From Symbiodinium natans (lineage: Eukaryota > Sar > Dinophyceae > Suessiales > Symbiodiniaceae), in contig CAJNDS010000809.1 in assembly GCA_905221605.1 (NCBI GenBank), positions 1 through 32,500 on the forward strand: a DNA stretch of 32,500 nt. Reading direction: 5' to 3'. Shown in pieces: positions 14,566 through 22,512 of the stretch; position 1 is the stretch's first letter; each line of letters begins with the position of its first letter. The notes below the pieces were generated by a model. The model ran no database searches. It saw nothing but the letters and a program-made list of their open reading frames with translations, and was not told the origin of the DNA. The translations under genes were made by a program, and so were the position numbers.

Positions 14566-14808
14566 TAGGATTGCTGTTTTATATTCTCCTGAAGGTTGAT
14601 ATGTTCGCCCAACTTCCCCGCCAGTCCAGGCTAGTCAGGGTCTGGGTAGTTGGGCTAGCTGGGGATTGGGCAGCACCTTCTTCTGAGGGCGGGCCACGCG
14701 CTGAATGAGGGTTAGTTCAGGGCTCCTCAATGAATACTGAAACTGGGGCAAAGGGGTGTTTAGGATTTAAAGGTTTAGGGGTCAACGAACCCTAAGCCCA
14801 AAAAAAAC
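14566..14808. other. spacer with one weak exon-like segment
   Basis: Reverse from CTAACCCTCATTCAG| (branch-like CTAAC) reads RVARPQKKVLPNPQLAQLPR. No clear donor. Otherwise unassigned. Confidence 0.3.
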
Positions 14809-14889
14809 CCGAAGCCGCACCTCGACGAATCGCTCCGAAAGCAAGCCGAAGATGGCGTCGTCCTCGGGCAGCTTGCCTCTGTACCTGGG
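14809..14889 (-). CDS. candidate exon
   Basis: Reverse: GTCAAAG| to CTTCGG|GTTTTT, 27 codons, phase 0 at both ends: PRYRGKLPEDDAIFGLLSER then FVEVRLR. Protein-like, with acidic and hydrophobic alternation. No family recognised. Confidence 0.45.
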
Positions 14890-14901
14890 CTTTGACCCCA
14901 A

Positions 14902-15017
14902 ACCCTATACCCTAAACCCTAAACTCCTAAACCCCAAACCCCAAACCCTAAACCCTGAACCCTAAACCCCAAACCCTAAACTCCTAAACCCCAAACCCTA
15001 AACCCTGAACCCCAAAC
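14902..15017. repeat. mixed CCCTAAA/CCCCAAA tract
   Basis: Contains the block CCCTAAACTCCTAAACCCC twice, about 58 bp apart, indicating an internal duplication. Confidence 0.9.
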
Positions 15018-15193
15018 AATTCTCCCGAAACCCTTAACCCCAAGCCCCAAAACATGACCCCCCAATAACCGTACCCTTTTTGGCATCATACCGGGTCCCC
15101 TACGCCCTAAACCCCAACCTCCACCCCGGAAAGGCGCTCTCAAAAAACAAACGGCGCAAAAACAAATAGAAAAAGCAAAGGCGCGGGTACTAC

Positions 15194-15326
15194 CTGTTTT
15201 GTTGTTGCGAGGGCTCAAAGGGGGCCCAGGGGGCCGCAGCCCCAATATCGCCCAGGCTCCACAACACGGTTGTCTGACGGTCCGGCACAAGCCGACTCAC
15301 CGCAGATAGGACACCCCCAAAGAAAC
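15194..15326 (-). CDS. candidate exon with CAG|GTAGTA donor
   Basis: Reverse: AAATAAG| to AAACAG|GTAGTA, 44 open codons including SRLVPDRQTTVLWSLGDIGA and APWAPFEPSQQQN. The donor is canonical. Upstream lies an AT-rich stretch, downstream a T-rich one. Other reverse frames are open (one with CPICGESAC), so the frame is not certain. Confidence 0.45.
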
Positions 15327-15545
15327 CTTATTTTACAGAAGTATCCATATTGGATAGATTGATTGACGGAAAGCGTAAGTTGCAAACGATTGATTAAGAT
15401 AACCTTGATATTAGTTACAGTAACTGACAATGCTCTTAGTGTGGGCTGTCGCATACGTTTCTGATTATCAATATTGTTACCAATAGTTCGGTATTTATTT
15501 GAAAGTACTAGTAGTAGTATCAGTATCATCACTATTCCGAATACC
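15327..15545. other. AT-richer island
   Basis: About 220 bp visibly richer in A+T than its neighbours, without telomere-like units. A reverse frame runs through it, but its hydrophobic, AT-driven translation is unconvincing. Could be intron or intergenic DNA. Confidence 0.5.
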
Positions 15546-15719
15546 GTTCACCTTTTTGGGTTGCACTGTTTTCAGAACTTTCGGCTCGCATGATTGTTGT
15601 GATCAGTGCTAGGCGTCATCGCTGCTGCCGCTGGCACTTTGCTTCTCTTTCTATGCTGAACAGACTCGATGTCGTAAGATCGCACGGTTCCGAATTGCTT
15701 TTGCAACCTGCAGACACTG

Positions 15720-15777
15720 AGTGCTCTACGGTGCAGAAGCTTCCCTGAACATCCAGCTTCATATGTTTGAGCCTCAG
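15720..15777 (+). CDS. weak candidate exon before an inverted-repeat element
   Basis: Open frame LYGAEASLNIQLHMFEPQ ends at CCTCAG|GTATTG, a good donor ten bases upstream of the element at 15788. Confidence 0.35.
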
Positions 15778-15787
15778 GTATTGCATC

Positions 15788-15887
15788 CCAGGATGGGCTA
15801 TTCTACCCTATAACCCTTTAAAAAGGCCCAACAAGGCCCTGTATAGCTTTGATTTTGGGGATTCGAAGGCCTGATGGCCCATCCTGG
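15788..15887. mobile_element. 100-bp inverted-repeat element, second family
   Basis: Ends CCAGGATGGGCTAT (15788-15801) and ATGGCCCATCCTGG (15874-15887) are inverted with one mismatch in 14. CAG|GTATTG precedes it and TTTAG| follows, giving a possible 115-nt intron (15778-15892). A solo end lies at 6100. Confidence 0.65.
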
Positions 15888-15964
15888 TTTAGGGGTGAGG
15901 GTTTGGGGGTTGGGGTTTGGGGTTTGGGGTTTAGGGTTTAGGGTTTAGGGTTTAGGGTTTAGGG
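15888..15964. repeat. TTTGGGG/TTTAGGG tract
   Basis: Three TTTGGGG-type units then five TTTAGGG. Confidence 0.9.
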
Positions 15965-16057
15965 ATCCTTTCCAAACCCTAGACCCTACACACCCCCTGG
16001 GGGCCCCCAACTCGTCGAAGCAGGCCACAAGGGGCCCCAGCCTTGGTTTCGGAATCT

Positions 16058-16236
16058 TAGGTTAGGGTTTGGGGGTTTAGGGTTTTGGGGGTTTTAGGGT
16101 TTAGGGTTTAGGGTTTAGGGTTTTAGGGTTTTAGGGTTTAGGGTTTAGGGTTTAGGGGTTTAGGGGTTTAGGGTTTTAGGGGTTAGGGTTTGGGGTTTAG
16201 GGTTTAGGGTTTAGGGTTTAGGGTTTAGGGTTTAGG
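16058..16236. repeat. irregular TTTAGGG tract
   Basis: Mixture of TTTAGGG, TTTTAGGG, TTTAGGGG and TTTTGGGGG, becoming regular at the right end. Confidence 0.92.
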
Positions 16237-16337
16237 CCAGCCTTTCAGTATCCCTAAAACCTAGAAACAGGACAACCCAAAAACCCTACATCCCAAACCC
16301 TACAGGGCGCGCCTGGGGAAAACCGTAAACCCTAAAC

Positions 16338-16491
16338 CCTTTGGGGGATGCCTCGTGACCAATGATGCGCGCGTTTCCGGCCATGTTACCAGTGCGAATG
16401 GCCAGAGCAGCCATGCCCGCACGACGATCACGTCCATTGTGCCATTGGATTAAGACATGAGCCGCCGGACATCCGACAGATGGAAAGCAGC
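16338..16491 (-). CDS. candidate exon, faintly phosphatase-loop-like
   Basis: Reverse: TTTAG| to CAAAGG|GTTTAG, 50 open codons, both ends in telomere units. HVLIQWHNGRDRRAGMAALA continues IRTGNMAGNARIIGHEAS. GRDR-AGM recalls the protein tyrosine phosphatase P-loop, but the positions of the signature His and Cys are Gln and Trp, so it would be inactive or the likeness is chance. The forward strand is open as well. Confidence 0.4.
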
Positions 16492-16540
16492 CTAAACCCT
16501 AAACCCTAAACCCTAAGCCCTTAACCCTACAGTAAACCCT
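16484..16540. repeat. short CCCTAAA tract
   Basis: Four units plus decayed copies. Confidence 0.85.
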
Positions 16541-17184
16541 AAGATGGCACTTGGAGTCCACACAAGTTGGCCACAAAATCGTGACCCGATTCTGCTTTTC
16601 GGATTCGACAGCGGGGTTGGTCAAAAGCTGCGACTTCACTGCGCATGCCACACTTTCCTGCATTCCCCTGACCTCCTACTCTGAGACGTGTTGCTTTGGT
16701 GCTTTGTTTTTTCTTTGTGCTGTGTGCCTTGGGCAAGAAAGGCCCTCCTCCGGCACATGGGTCCAGCATGCTCTTCTAGGTAACTCTAGTGGCTCCGGGT
16801 TTAGGTTGTCGAGGGTTAGATGGTTCAGGGCTTTAGGGGTTTAGGGCTTTGGGGGTTTAAGGGCTCTGGGTTCTTCACAGGCTCGGGGCTCATAGGGCTT
16901 GGGGATCCGAGATCCCAAGTCTAAGGACTTGCCAAGACTGGGCCACCCGGCGTGAGGCCTTTGTTCCGGCCGCAAATCACGGACACAGCGGCCATGGCCT
17001 CTTCAAGCAAAAGCTCTGGTTGCAGCCGTAGATTTTGGGGCTCCCGTCCGTATTGAAGGGTTTAGAGGTTAGGGTGATCAAAGGCCTTGCAGTTGGCGCA
17101 ACTTTGACAAAACTAAACCCTACGTGTATGATATACCTTACAACCCTAAACTAAGCCGAAAAGCCTAAAAGCCTAGAGCACTAA
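16541..17184. other. 640-bp spacer
   Basis: Few telomere-like units. Both strands are open near 16551-16800 (up to 97 codons forward). The forward translation is Cys/Ser-rich and not recognised. Confidence 0.4.
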
Positions 17185-17285
17185 AGCCCCAAACCCTAAA
17201 ACCTAAACACTAAACCCTAACACCCTACACCCAAACCGTAAACCCCAAACCCCAAACCCTAAACCCTAAACCCCAACCCCCGCAA
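17185..17285. repeat. degenerate CCCTAAA/CCCCAAA tract
   Basis: Irregular C-rich units, including CCCTAACACCCTACACCC. Confidence 0.85.
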
Positions 17286-17404
17286 CCCTACACCTTCGAC
17301 CGCCACACCTCGGCCTGAACGTCCACCGTCTCCGGCTTACAGAGCCGCTGCTTCCAGGTCATGGCCTCGGGGATCGAAAAGACCCCCCGAGTATGGGGGC
17401 GCAG

Positions 17405-18033
17405 GTAGGGTTTAGGGTTTAGGGTTTAGGGTTTAGGGTTTAGGGTTTAGGGTTTAGGGTTTAGGGTTTAGGGTTTAGGGTTTAGGGGTTTAGGGGTTTA
17501 GGGGTTTAGGGTTTAGGGGTTAGGGGTTTAGGGGTTTAGGGGTTGAGGGGTTAGGGGTTTAGGGGTTTAGGGGGTTTAGGTTTAGGGGTTTAGGGGTTTA
17601 GGGGTTTAGGGGTAGGGTTTAGGGTTTAGGGGTTTTAGGGGTTTAGGGGTTTAGGGGTTTTAGGGGTTAGGGGTTTTAGGGGTTTTAGGGGTTTTTTAGG
17701 GTTTTAGGGGGTTTAGTGGTTTAGGGGTTTAGGGGTTAGGGGTTTAGGGGTTTAGGGGTTTAGGGGTTTTAGGGGTTTTAGGGGGTTTGGGGTTTGGTTA
17801 GGGGTTTTAAGGGTTTTAGGGTGTTTAAGGGTTTATAGGGGTTTAGGGGTTTAGGGGTTTCGGGGTTTAGGGGTGTAGGGGTTTAGGGGTTTAGGGGTTT
17901 AGGGGTTTTAGGGGGTTTGGGGTTTAGTTAGGGGTTTTAGGGGTTTTAGGGTGTTTGGGGGTTTATAGGGTTTAGGGGTTTAGGGGTTTCGGGGTTTAGG
18001 GGTTTAGGATTTAGGGGGCTTAAGGGCTTAGGG
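17405..18033. repeat. 630-bp TTTAGGGG array, longest in the window
   Basis: Starts with about 12 perfect TTTAGGG, then irregular 8-mers with TTTTAGGGG, GTTAGGGG and CGGGG variants. A block of about 98 bp beginning at 17781 recurs at 17911 (spacing 130 bp) with a few mismatches and one indel. Confidence 0.95.
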
Positions 18034-18036
18034 TTG

Positions 18037-18170
18037 CCTTGGGGGCTTGGTGGCATGAGCCCAAGAGGCCACGCGAAGGGCAGGAGAAGGCATTGTGGGC
18101 TCGATGCCCAGCAGCCTGCACTGATTCCATGGGCGCGTTGTTGCGGGCCACGGGGGTCAGTGTTGTCAAC
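18037..18170 (-). CDS. candidate exon
   Basis: Reverse: the frame after TTTAG|GG reads LTTLTPVARNNAPMESVQAA then GHRAHNAFSCPSRG, open for about 45 codons to a possible GC donor (CCCAAG|GCAACC). A second reverse frame is open too. Confidence 0.35.
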
Positions 18171-18275
18171 CCTAAACCCTCTGGACCCTAAACCCTCTGA
18201 GCCCACAAAACCCTAAACCCTACTGTAAACCCTGAACATAAAACCCTGGACCCCAAACCCTCAACCCTAAACCAG
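18165..18275. repeat. degenerate CCCTAAA tract
   Basis: Unequal units separated by TCTGGA and CTCTGAG. Confidence 0.7.
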
Positions 18276-18317
18276 ACTGCAAGCTGCCAGGTTTGGGGAT
18301 TGCTTTTGGGTGCTTGG

Positions 18318-18375
18318 TTTTAGGGTTTAGGGTTCAGGGTTTAGGGTTTAGGGTTTAGGGTTTAGGGTTTAGGGT
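18318..18375. repeat. TTTAGGG tract
   Basis: Eight units, one TTCAGGG. The next 25 bp hold a tandem 11-mer, CCAATATTGAC/CCAATGTTGAC. Confidence 0.9.
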
Positions 18376-18490
18376 CCCAATATTGACCCAATGTTGACCA
18401 GGCACCTTTCGTCTAGGGTCCAGGTTGTGGGGCTGCCCGAATTCTGATGCTTGCAGGTTCCTCCATCTCTGCTCAAGATCTCTGTGCCCA
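18369..18490 (-). CDS. candidate terminal exon, stop inside a tract
   Basis: Reverse: GTEILSRDGGTCKHQNSGSP then TTWTLDERCLVNIGSILGP and TAA (18369-18371), which is part of a CCCTAAA unit on that strand. About 40 codons. No family recognised. Confidence 0.4.
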
Positions 18491-18504
18491 CCCTACACCC
18501 CTTA

Positions 18505-18602
18505 AGCCTGAAACCCTAAAGCCCTCAATCCTAAACCCTAAACCCTAAACCCTAAAACCCTCAATCCTAAACCCTAAACCCTAAATCCTAAACCCTAAAC
18601 CT
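18505..18602. repeat. CCCTAAA tract
   Basis: The pair CCCTCAATCCTAAACCC occurs twice with four regular units around it. Confidence 0.92.
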
Positions 18603-18694
18603 TCCACCCCCCCTGAGCTCCTGCCTTCTGGCCCCTCAACTTACAAGCTTCTCCAACCTCAAGAGCTTTTCAAGCCCTGCACCCTCTTGGGTTT

Positions 18695-18890
18695 CGGGGT
18701 GTAGGGGTTTAGGGTTTAGGGCTAGGGTTCAGGGTGTAGGGGTGTAGGGTGTAGGGTTTAGGGTTTAGGGTTTAGGGTTTAGGGTTTAGGGTTTAGGGTT
18801 TAGGGTTTAGGGTTTAGGGTTTAGGGTTTAGGGTTTAGGGTGTAGGGTGTAGGGTGGAGGGTTTATCTTGTAGGGTGTAGGTCCCGCCCT
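18695..18890. repeat. TTTAGGG tract with GTAGGGT flanks
   Basis: Fourteen regular TTTAGGG, bordered on both sides by GTAGGGT variants. Confidence 0.95.
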
Positions 18891-18969
18891 CCCCCCGGTG
18901 GCCGCGCCTCCGTGGGTCTTCGATCTGCCATCGCCGGAAGGCAGACTGAGGGAGGCTTGGGGCTTTGAA

Positions 18970-19060
18970 GTTTAGGGTTTAGGGTTTAGGGTTTAGGGTT
19001 TAGGGTTTAGGGTTTAGGGTTTAGGGTTTAGGGTTTAGGGTTTAGGGTTTAGGGTTTAGG
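18970..19060. repeat. TTTAGGG tract
   Basis: Thirteen perfect units. Flanks GGGGCTTTGAAG and GGTCTTGAACGAAG share only a weak TTGAA, so no clear duplication. Confidence 0.97.
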
Positions 19061-19279
19061 GGTCTTGAACGAAGAAGAGTTCAGGGCCTTTTGGAGCTTA
19101 GCTTTAGAGGTTTTGGGGGTTTGGGGGCTTTAGGGATTGCTGTTAGGCTTGTGCGTTACTGTGAAGGGAGAGGGGGAAGAATAACCCTAAAGCAGAAAAC
19201 TCCCCTGGATCCCGGACGGAAGTGCTTGAGAAAAGAGCTTCCAAACCAACACCCCAACACCCTTACTGGGTCCTGACCC

Positions 19280-19350
19280 AGCCCTAAACCCTCAACCCTC
19301 AACCCAAAAACCCTACACTCTAAACCCTAAACCCTAAACCTTAAACCCTG
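19280..19350. repeat. degenerate CCCTAAA tract
   Basis: CCCTCAA pair, CTCTAAA, then four regular units. Confidence 0.8.
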
Positions 19351-19377
19351 CGCCCTGAACCACCCAAAGCAACCCTA

Positions 19378-19500
19378 AAATGGAACTTCGGACGAAGCCC
19401 GAAATCAACTTGCGGGCTCGACAAGCCAGAAGCCCGCTGCACGTCTAAACATGGTGCCCTCCACCTTGAACCCTCAACAGGGTTCCTAGAAGCCTGCTGA
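19378..19500 (+). CDS. candidate terminal exon
   Basis: KWNFGRSPKSTCGLDKPEAR then CTSKHGALHLEPSTGFLEAC and TGA (19498-19500), 40 codons. A second forward frame starts MELRTKPEINLRARQARSPL and stops sooner. Frame uncertain. Confidence 0.35.
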   Translation, partial: KWNFGRSPKSTCGLDKPEARCTSKHGALHLEPSTGFLEAC

Positions 19501-19521
19501 GGGTGCACGGTTGAGGTACCT

Positions 19522-19695
19522 CAACCCTAAACCCGAAAACCTAAACCTTAAACCCTACACGCTAAACCCCCCCCCCCCCCAAAAATGATCGAATAATAAT
19601 CTTAATGATAAGAATAAAAATAAGAATAATAAGAATAATAAGAATAATAATAATAATAACAGTAGTAACAATACACCCGGGACCGCCTCTAAGGA
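19522..19695. repeat. CCCTAAA remnants, C14 run and AAT/AAG microsatellite
   Basis: Decayed CCCTAAA, C14 (19567-19580), then an A/T-rich trinucleotide repeat (about 19585-19660). Confidence 0.9.
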
Positions 19696-19995
19696 CCCTA
19701 AACTCTTAAAGCCTAACCCTGAAACCTGAACCCTGAACCCGAAACCCCAAACCCATAAACCCTAAACCCTAAGCCCTAAGCCCTAAACCCTGAACCCTAA
19801 ACCCTAAACCCTAAACCCTAAACCCTAAACCCTAAACCCTAAACGCTAAACGCTAAACCCTAAACCCTAAACCCTAAACCCTAAACCCTAAACCCTAAAC
19901 CCTAAACCCTAAACCCTAAACCCTAAACCCTAAACCCTAAACCCTAAACCCTAAACCCTAAACCCTAAACCCTCACCCGGAACCACCTCTAAGGA
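19674..19995. repeat. CCCTAAA array flanked by a 22-bp imperfect direct repeat
   Basis: CACCCGGGACCGCCTCTAAG at 19674 (22 bp to 19695) and CACCCGGAACCACCTCTAAG at 19974 (to 19995) match 20 of 22 and are exactly 300 bp apart. Between them is about 278 bp of CCCTAAA with CCCTAAG, CCCTGAA and CGCTAAA variants. Similarity ends sharply at each side. Confidence 0.9.
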
Positions 19996-20085
19996 GGGGT
20001 TGAGGGTGGGACCTGGATGAAGAGCGCCGCCCGAAAGACCGCCCTGGGGTCCAGATGCTTCGGCGCTGCCTTGGGGGTGCTGAGA
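19996..20085 (-). CDS. candidate exon
   Basis: Reverse: STPKAAPKHLDPRAVFRAAL then FIQ before CAG|GTCCCA. Protein-like, about 26 codons. No recognised family. Confidence 0.35.
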
Positions 20086-20195
20086 GGGTTTAGGGTTTAG
20101 GGTTTAGGGTTTGGGGTTTGGGGTTTGGGGCTTGGGGCTTAGGGTCTAGGGTTTAGGGTTTGGGGTCTAGGGTTTAGGGTTTAGGTTTTAGGGAG
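20086..20195. repeat. TTTAGGG/TTTGGGG tract
   Basis: Three TTTAGGG, three TTTGGGG, then CTTGGGG and CTAGGG variants. Confidence 0.92.
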
Positions 20196-20204
20196 GGCCA
20201 CCCG

Positions 20205-20340
20205 AAACCCTAAGCCTAGGCCGTAAGCGTTATCACTTAAGTTGCAAACCAGAGATTCGGCTCCGGGGGAGCCTCTGCCCCCCTGCAAGCATCGCCAAGC
20301 TCTCCGGCTCCCCCTCCTAAGAAGCCTTAAACCTTACAGC
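20205..20340. other. spacer, several open frames
   Basis: Two reverse frames are open (one ending GAEAPPEPNLWFAT-stop). No splice pair is preferred. Confidence 0.3.
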
Positions 20341-20342
20341 AG

Positions 20343-20510
20343 GGTTTAGGGTTTAGGGTTTAGGCGGTTTAGGGTTTAGGGTTGAGGGTTGAGGGTTTAG
20401 GGTTTAGGGTTTAGGGTTTAGGGCTTTAAAGCCCTAACCCTAAACACGAAATCCCAGTCTCTAAACCCTGAATCCTAGTCTCTAAACCCTAAACCCTAAA
20501 CCCTTTTAGG
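20343..20510. repeat. fusion-type TTTAGGG/CCCTAAA junction with 20-bp palindrome
   Basis: A TTTAGGG tract (with a TTGAGGG pair) meets inverted CCCTAA-type DNA at 20418-20437, where TTAGGGCTTTAAAGCCCTAA is a perfect 20-bp palindrome. The order TTTAGGG then CCCTAAA is that expected of two chromosome ends fused head to head. Confidence 0.9.
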
Positions 20511-20629
20511 GTTTCGCCACTTGGGGCTTCTTCACATCCCACGTGGAAATCCATTAGGTTGCCGGACTCTTGGGGTGCCTTAGGTTTTAGGTGTCTAGGT
20601 TTCATAGGGCTTAAGCCCCATAAGCCCTG

Positions 20630-20697
20630 TACCTAAACCCTAAACCCTAAACCCTGAACCGGAAACCCTAAACCCTAAACCCTAAACCCAAACCCCC
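20630..20697. repeat. CCCTAAA tract
   Basis: Eight units with one CGGAAA interruption. Confidence 0.92.
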
Positions 20698-20700
20698 GAG

Positions 20701-20764
20701 ACGCCCCCCAAGGGAGACCTCCAGTTGGTCGCCCATGGCGTCTGGGGCCCGAAGCGCTCGAGAG
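20701..20764 (+). CDS. candidate exon
   Basis: From CCCCCGAG| to TCGAGAG|GTTGGA: TPPKGDLQLVAHGVWGPKRS then R. Acceptor at the edge of the preceding tract. Confidence 0.4.
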
Positions 20765-20789
20765 GTTGGAGGAGGGAGCAGTTTTGGAT

Positions 20790-20965
20790 GTTTAGGGTTT
20801 AGGGTTTAGGCTTAGGGTTCAGGGTTTAGGGTTTAGGGTTTAGGGCTTAGGGCTTAGGGTTTAGGGTTTAGGGTTTAGGGCTTAGGGTTTAGGGTTTAGG
20901 GTTTACGGTTTGGGGTTTAGGGTTTAGGGTTTAGGGTTTAGGGTTCAAGGCTTAGGGTTTGGGAT
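20790..20965. repeat. TTTAGGG tract with CTTAGGG variants
   Basis: About 23 units with paired CTTAGGG and one TTTACGG, decaying at the right. Confidence 0.95.
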
Positions 20966-21159
20966 TTCGGAGCTCAGGATTCTAGGGCTCAAGGTTGAGA
21001 GGGCTCAGGGTGGAGGGTTCTGGCCTTCTTTCCGGAGGCTGGGAGTTTAACATCGGTGAGGCATGTGGCTCTTTGAGCTGGTAGGGCTTAGGGTTTAGGG
21101 CTGAAGGGTTTAAGGGTTTGAGGGGTTGAAGGTTTATAGGGCTGAGGGCTAGGCGGGGC

Positions 21160-21282
21160 GTGCTTTTGGGAGTTTTGAGCGTAGATGGGCGTAGGGGAAC
21201 GTAGGGGATCTTCTCCTGAACCCTTTTCATCACCAGCGCCCGGGAGCCAAAAGAAAGGGGGAAGTCGGCAACGTGAACGGCA
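21160..21282 (-). CDS. candidate exon 3 of a reverse chain
   Basis: Reverse: GTGGCTTTGCAG| then AVHVADFPLSFGSRALVMKR, VQEKIPYVPLRPSTL, open further into decayed repeat. The acceptor is good and the single leading base completes the codon left at 21950. The donor is uncertain (GTTCCC after IPY is one option). Confidence 0.45.
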
Positions 21283-21299
21283 CTGCAAAGCCACAACCC

Positions 21300-21365
21300 T
21301 AACCCAGCCGAGGGTTTAGGGTTTCGGGTTTGGGGTTGAGGTTTGAGGGTTTAGGTTTTAGGGAA
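21300..21365. repeat. short degenerate TTTAGGG tract
   Basis: TTTAGGG, TTTCGGG, TTTGGGG, TTGAGG. Confidence 0.75.
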
Positions 21366-21660
21366 CAGGCCTGAGGGCCATTTTACTTCGAGATATACTC
21401 TGACAGGGCCGATTCGGTGCTTGACTTCATTACTTTACAAGCCCAGAACTCTAGACCCTAAACCTTACGAGACACCCGAAACTGAAAAAGAAACTCTAAA
21501 CCGCAACTTTGATAAGACTGAAAGCCTATATGCCCTTAAGCCCAAAACCCTCAAGCCCAATGTCAGGTAGGGGTTTAGAGTCTCTCCCGCGGCCACAACT
21601 TCCCCCACAGTGTTGAATTAAGTGGTTGGTTGAGGGTTATAGGAACAGGCTTCATGCTGC
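21366..21660. other. spacer, nothing assigned
   Basis: Mixed sequence with a few CCCTCAAG-like remnants. No convincing frame. Confidence 0.4.
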
Positions 21661-21750
21661 CGTACCCTAAACCCTAAACCCTAAACCCTAAACCCTAAAC
21701 CCTAAACCCTAAACTCTAAACCCTAAACCCTAAACCCTAAACCCTAAACC
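21661..21750. repeat. CCCTAAA tract
   Basis: Twelve units, one CTCTAAA. Confidence 0.95.
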
Positions 21751-21757
21751 TATACCA

Positions 21758-21898
21758 TTGCAACGACCTGTTCGAATCCTAGAAGGCTGTCACGTTCGAG
21801 GCTTGCGCCAGGCCCGGAGCCCTCAACGCAAGAAACCTCAGCCCATGATTCTCTTGAACGAAAAAGGCTTGTCTGCAGCAACAGAAACACCCAAGACT
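21758..21898 (+). CDS. weak candidate exon
   Basis: LQRPVRILEGCHVRGLRQAR then SPQRKKPQPMILLNEKGL, basic and open about 47 codons before decayed repeat. GTTCGAATCC at about 21770 looks like a tRNA B box, but no tRNA fold accompanies it. Confidence 0.3.
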
Positions 21899-21949
21899 CT
21901 ACATCCCTCAACCCTCCAGTGCTCAAACCCTAAACCCTCGACCCTAAAC

Positions 21950-22118
21950 CCCAAGAGCAGCTCCATGCCTCCTTGAGCGGCTTCGGGCGTGCCTCCGTGT
22001 AGCGTGAAGCTTGACATGTAGGGTTCAGGGCTTCGGGCGCAGGGAAATTCTATGAGGTTGTGTCGTAGTCCGATAGAAGTCTGACAAGCTGAAGGTATTT
22101 CGGCCGGTGATGCAACCA
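21950..22118 (-). CDS. candidate exon 2 of a reverse chain
   Basis: Reverse: TTATTCTAG| to CTTGGG|GTTTAG, 55 codons: VASPAEIPSACQTSIGLRHN, LIEFPCARSPEPYMSSFTLH, then GGTPEAAQGGMELLL. No equally long forward frame exists, which makes it one of the better candidates. Phases fit both neighbours (22230-22313 and 21160-21282). The donor is a telomere-like unit. Confidence 0.55.
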
Positions 22119-22202
22119 CTAGAATAACTACGCACCCTCCAGATTTCTACTCCTAAATCCCAAACCGTTACCCCAGCCGTGAACACAGGGCAGGCTGGAC
22201 CC

Positions 22203-22229
22203 TTAAACCCTAAACCCTAAACCCTAAAC
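22203..22229. repeat. short CCCTAAA tract at a possible donor
   Basis: Four units. On the minus strand GTTTAGGG begins exactly at the donor of 22230, giving a 111-nt GT-AG intron (22119-22229). Confidence 0.9.
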
Positions 22230-22313
22230 CGACACTCTGAATCCGATGAGGGCCAGCCTTCTCCAACTGCGTCAGAACCAGGGTGGCCATGGGCCCCGCA
22301 ATGATATCCTGCT
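22230..22313 (-). CDS. candidate exon 1 of a reverse chain
   Basis: Reverse: a textbook acceptor (GTCTTTTCTTCATCCAG|) to GTCG|GTTTAG. QDIIAGPMATLVLTQLEKAG then PHRIQSV, 27 codons, ending in phase 1. The forward strand is also open (NDILLWMKKRQHELR), so the strand rests on the acceptor and the phase chain. Confidence 0.5.
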
Positions 22314-22342
22314 CTGGATGAAGAAAAGACAACATGAGCTGA

Positions 22343-22475
22343 GGTTTAGGGTTTAGGGCTTAGGGCTTAGGGCTTAGGGCTTAGGGCTCAGGGCTTAGGG
22401 CTTGGGGCTTAGGGCTTAGGGCTTCGGCCTTAGGGCTAAGGGTTTAGGATTTAGGGTTTAGGCTTTGGGGCTTGG
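22343..22475. repeat. CTTAGGG-dominated tract
   Basis: After two TTTAGGG, about ten CTTAGGG units with CTCAGGG and CTTGGGG singles: a CTTAGGG-homogenised array. Confidence 0.93.
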
Positions 22476-22512
22476 TGTCGGATCAGTGGTTCAGCCAACT
22501 ACACCCTACCAC

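Noticed and set aside
18957-19075. Flanking duplication around the 13-unit tract at 18970
   Set aside because: Shared bases reduce to TTGAA; not distinguishable from chance.
21763-21780. tRNA gene from GTTCGAATCC
   Set aside because: A B-box alone; no A box, anticodon arm or acceptor stem can be paired around it.
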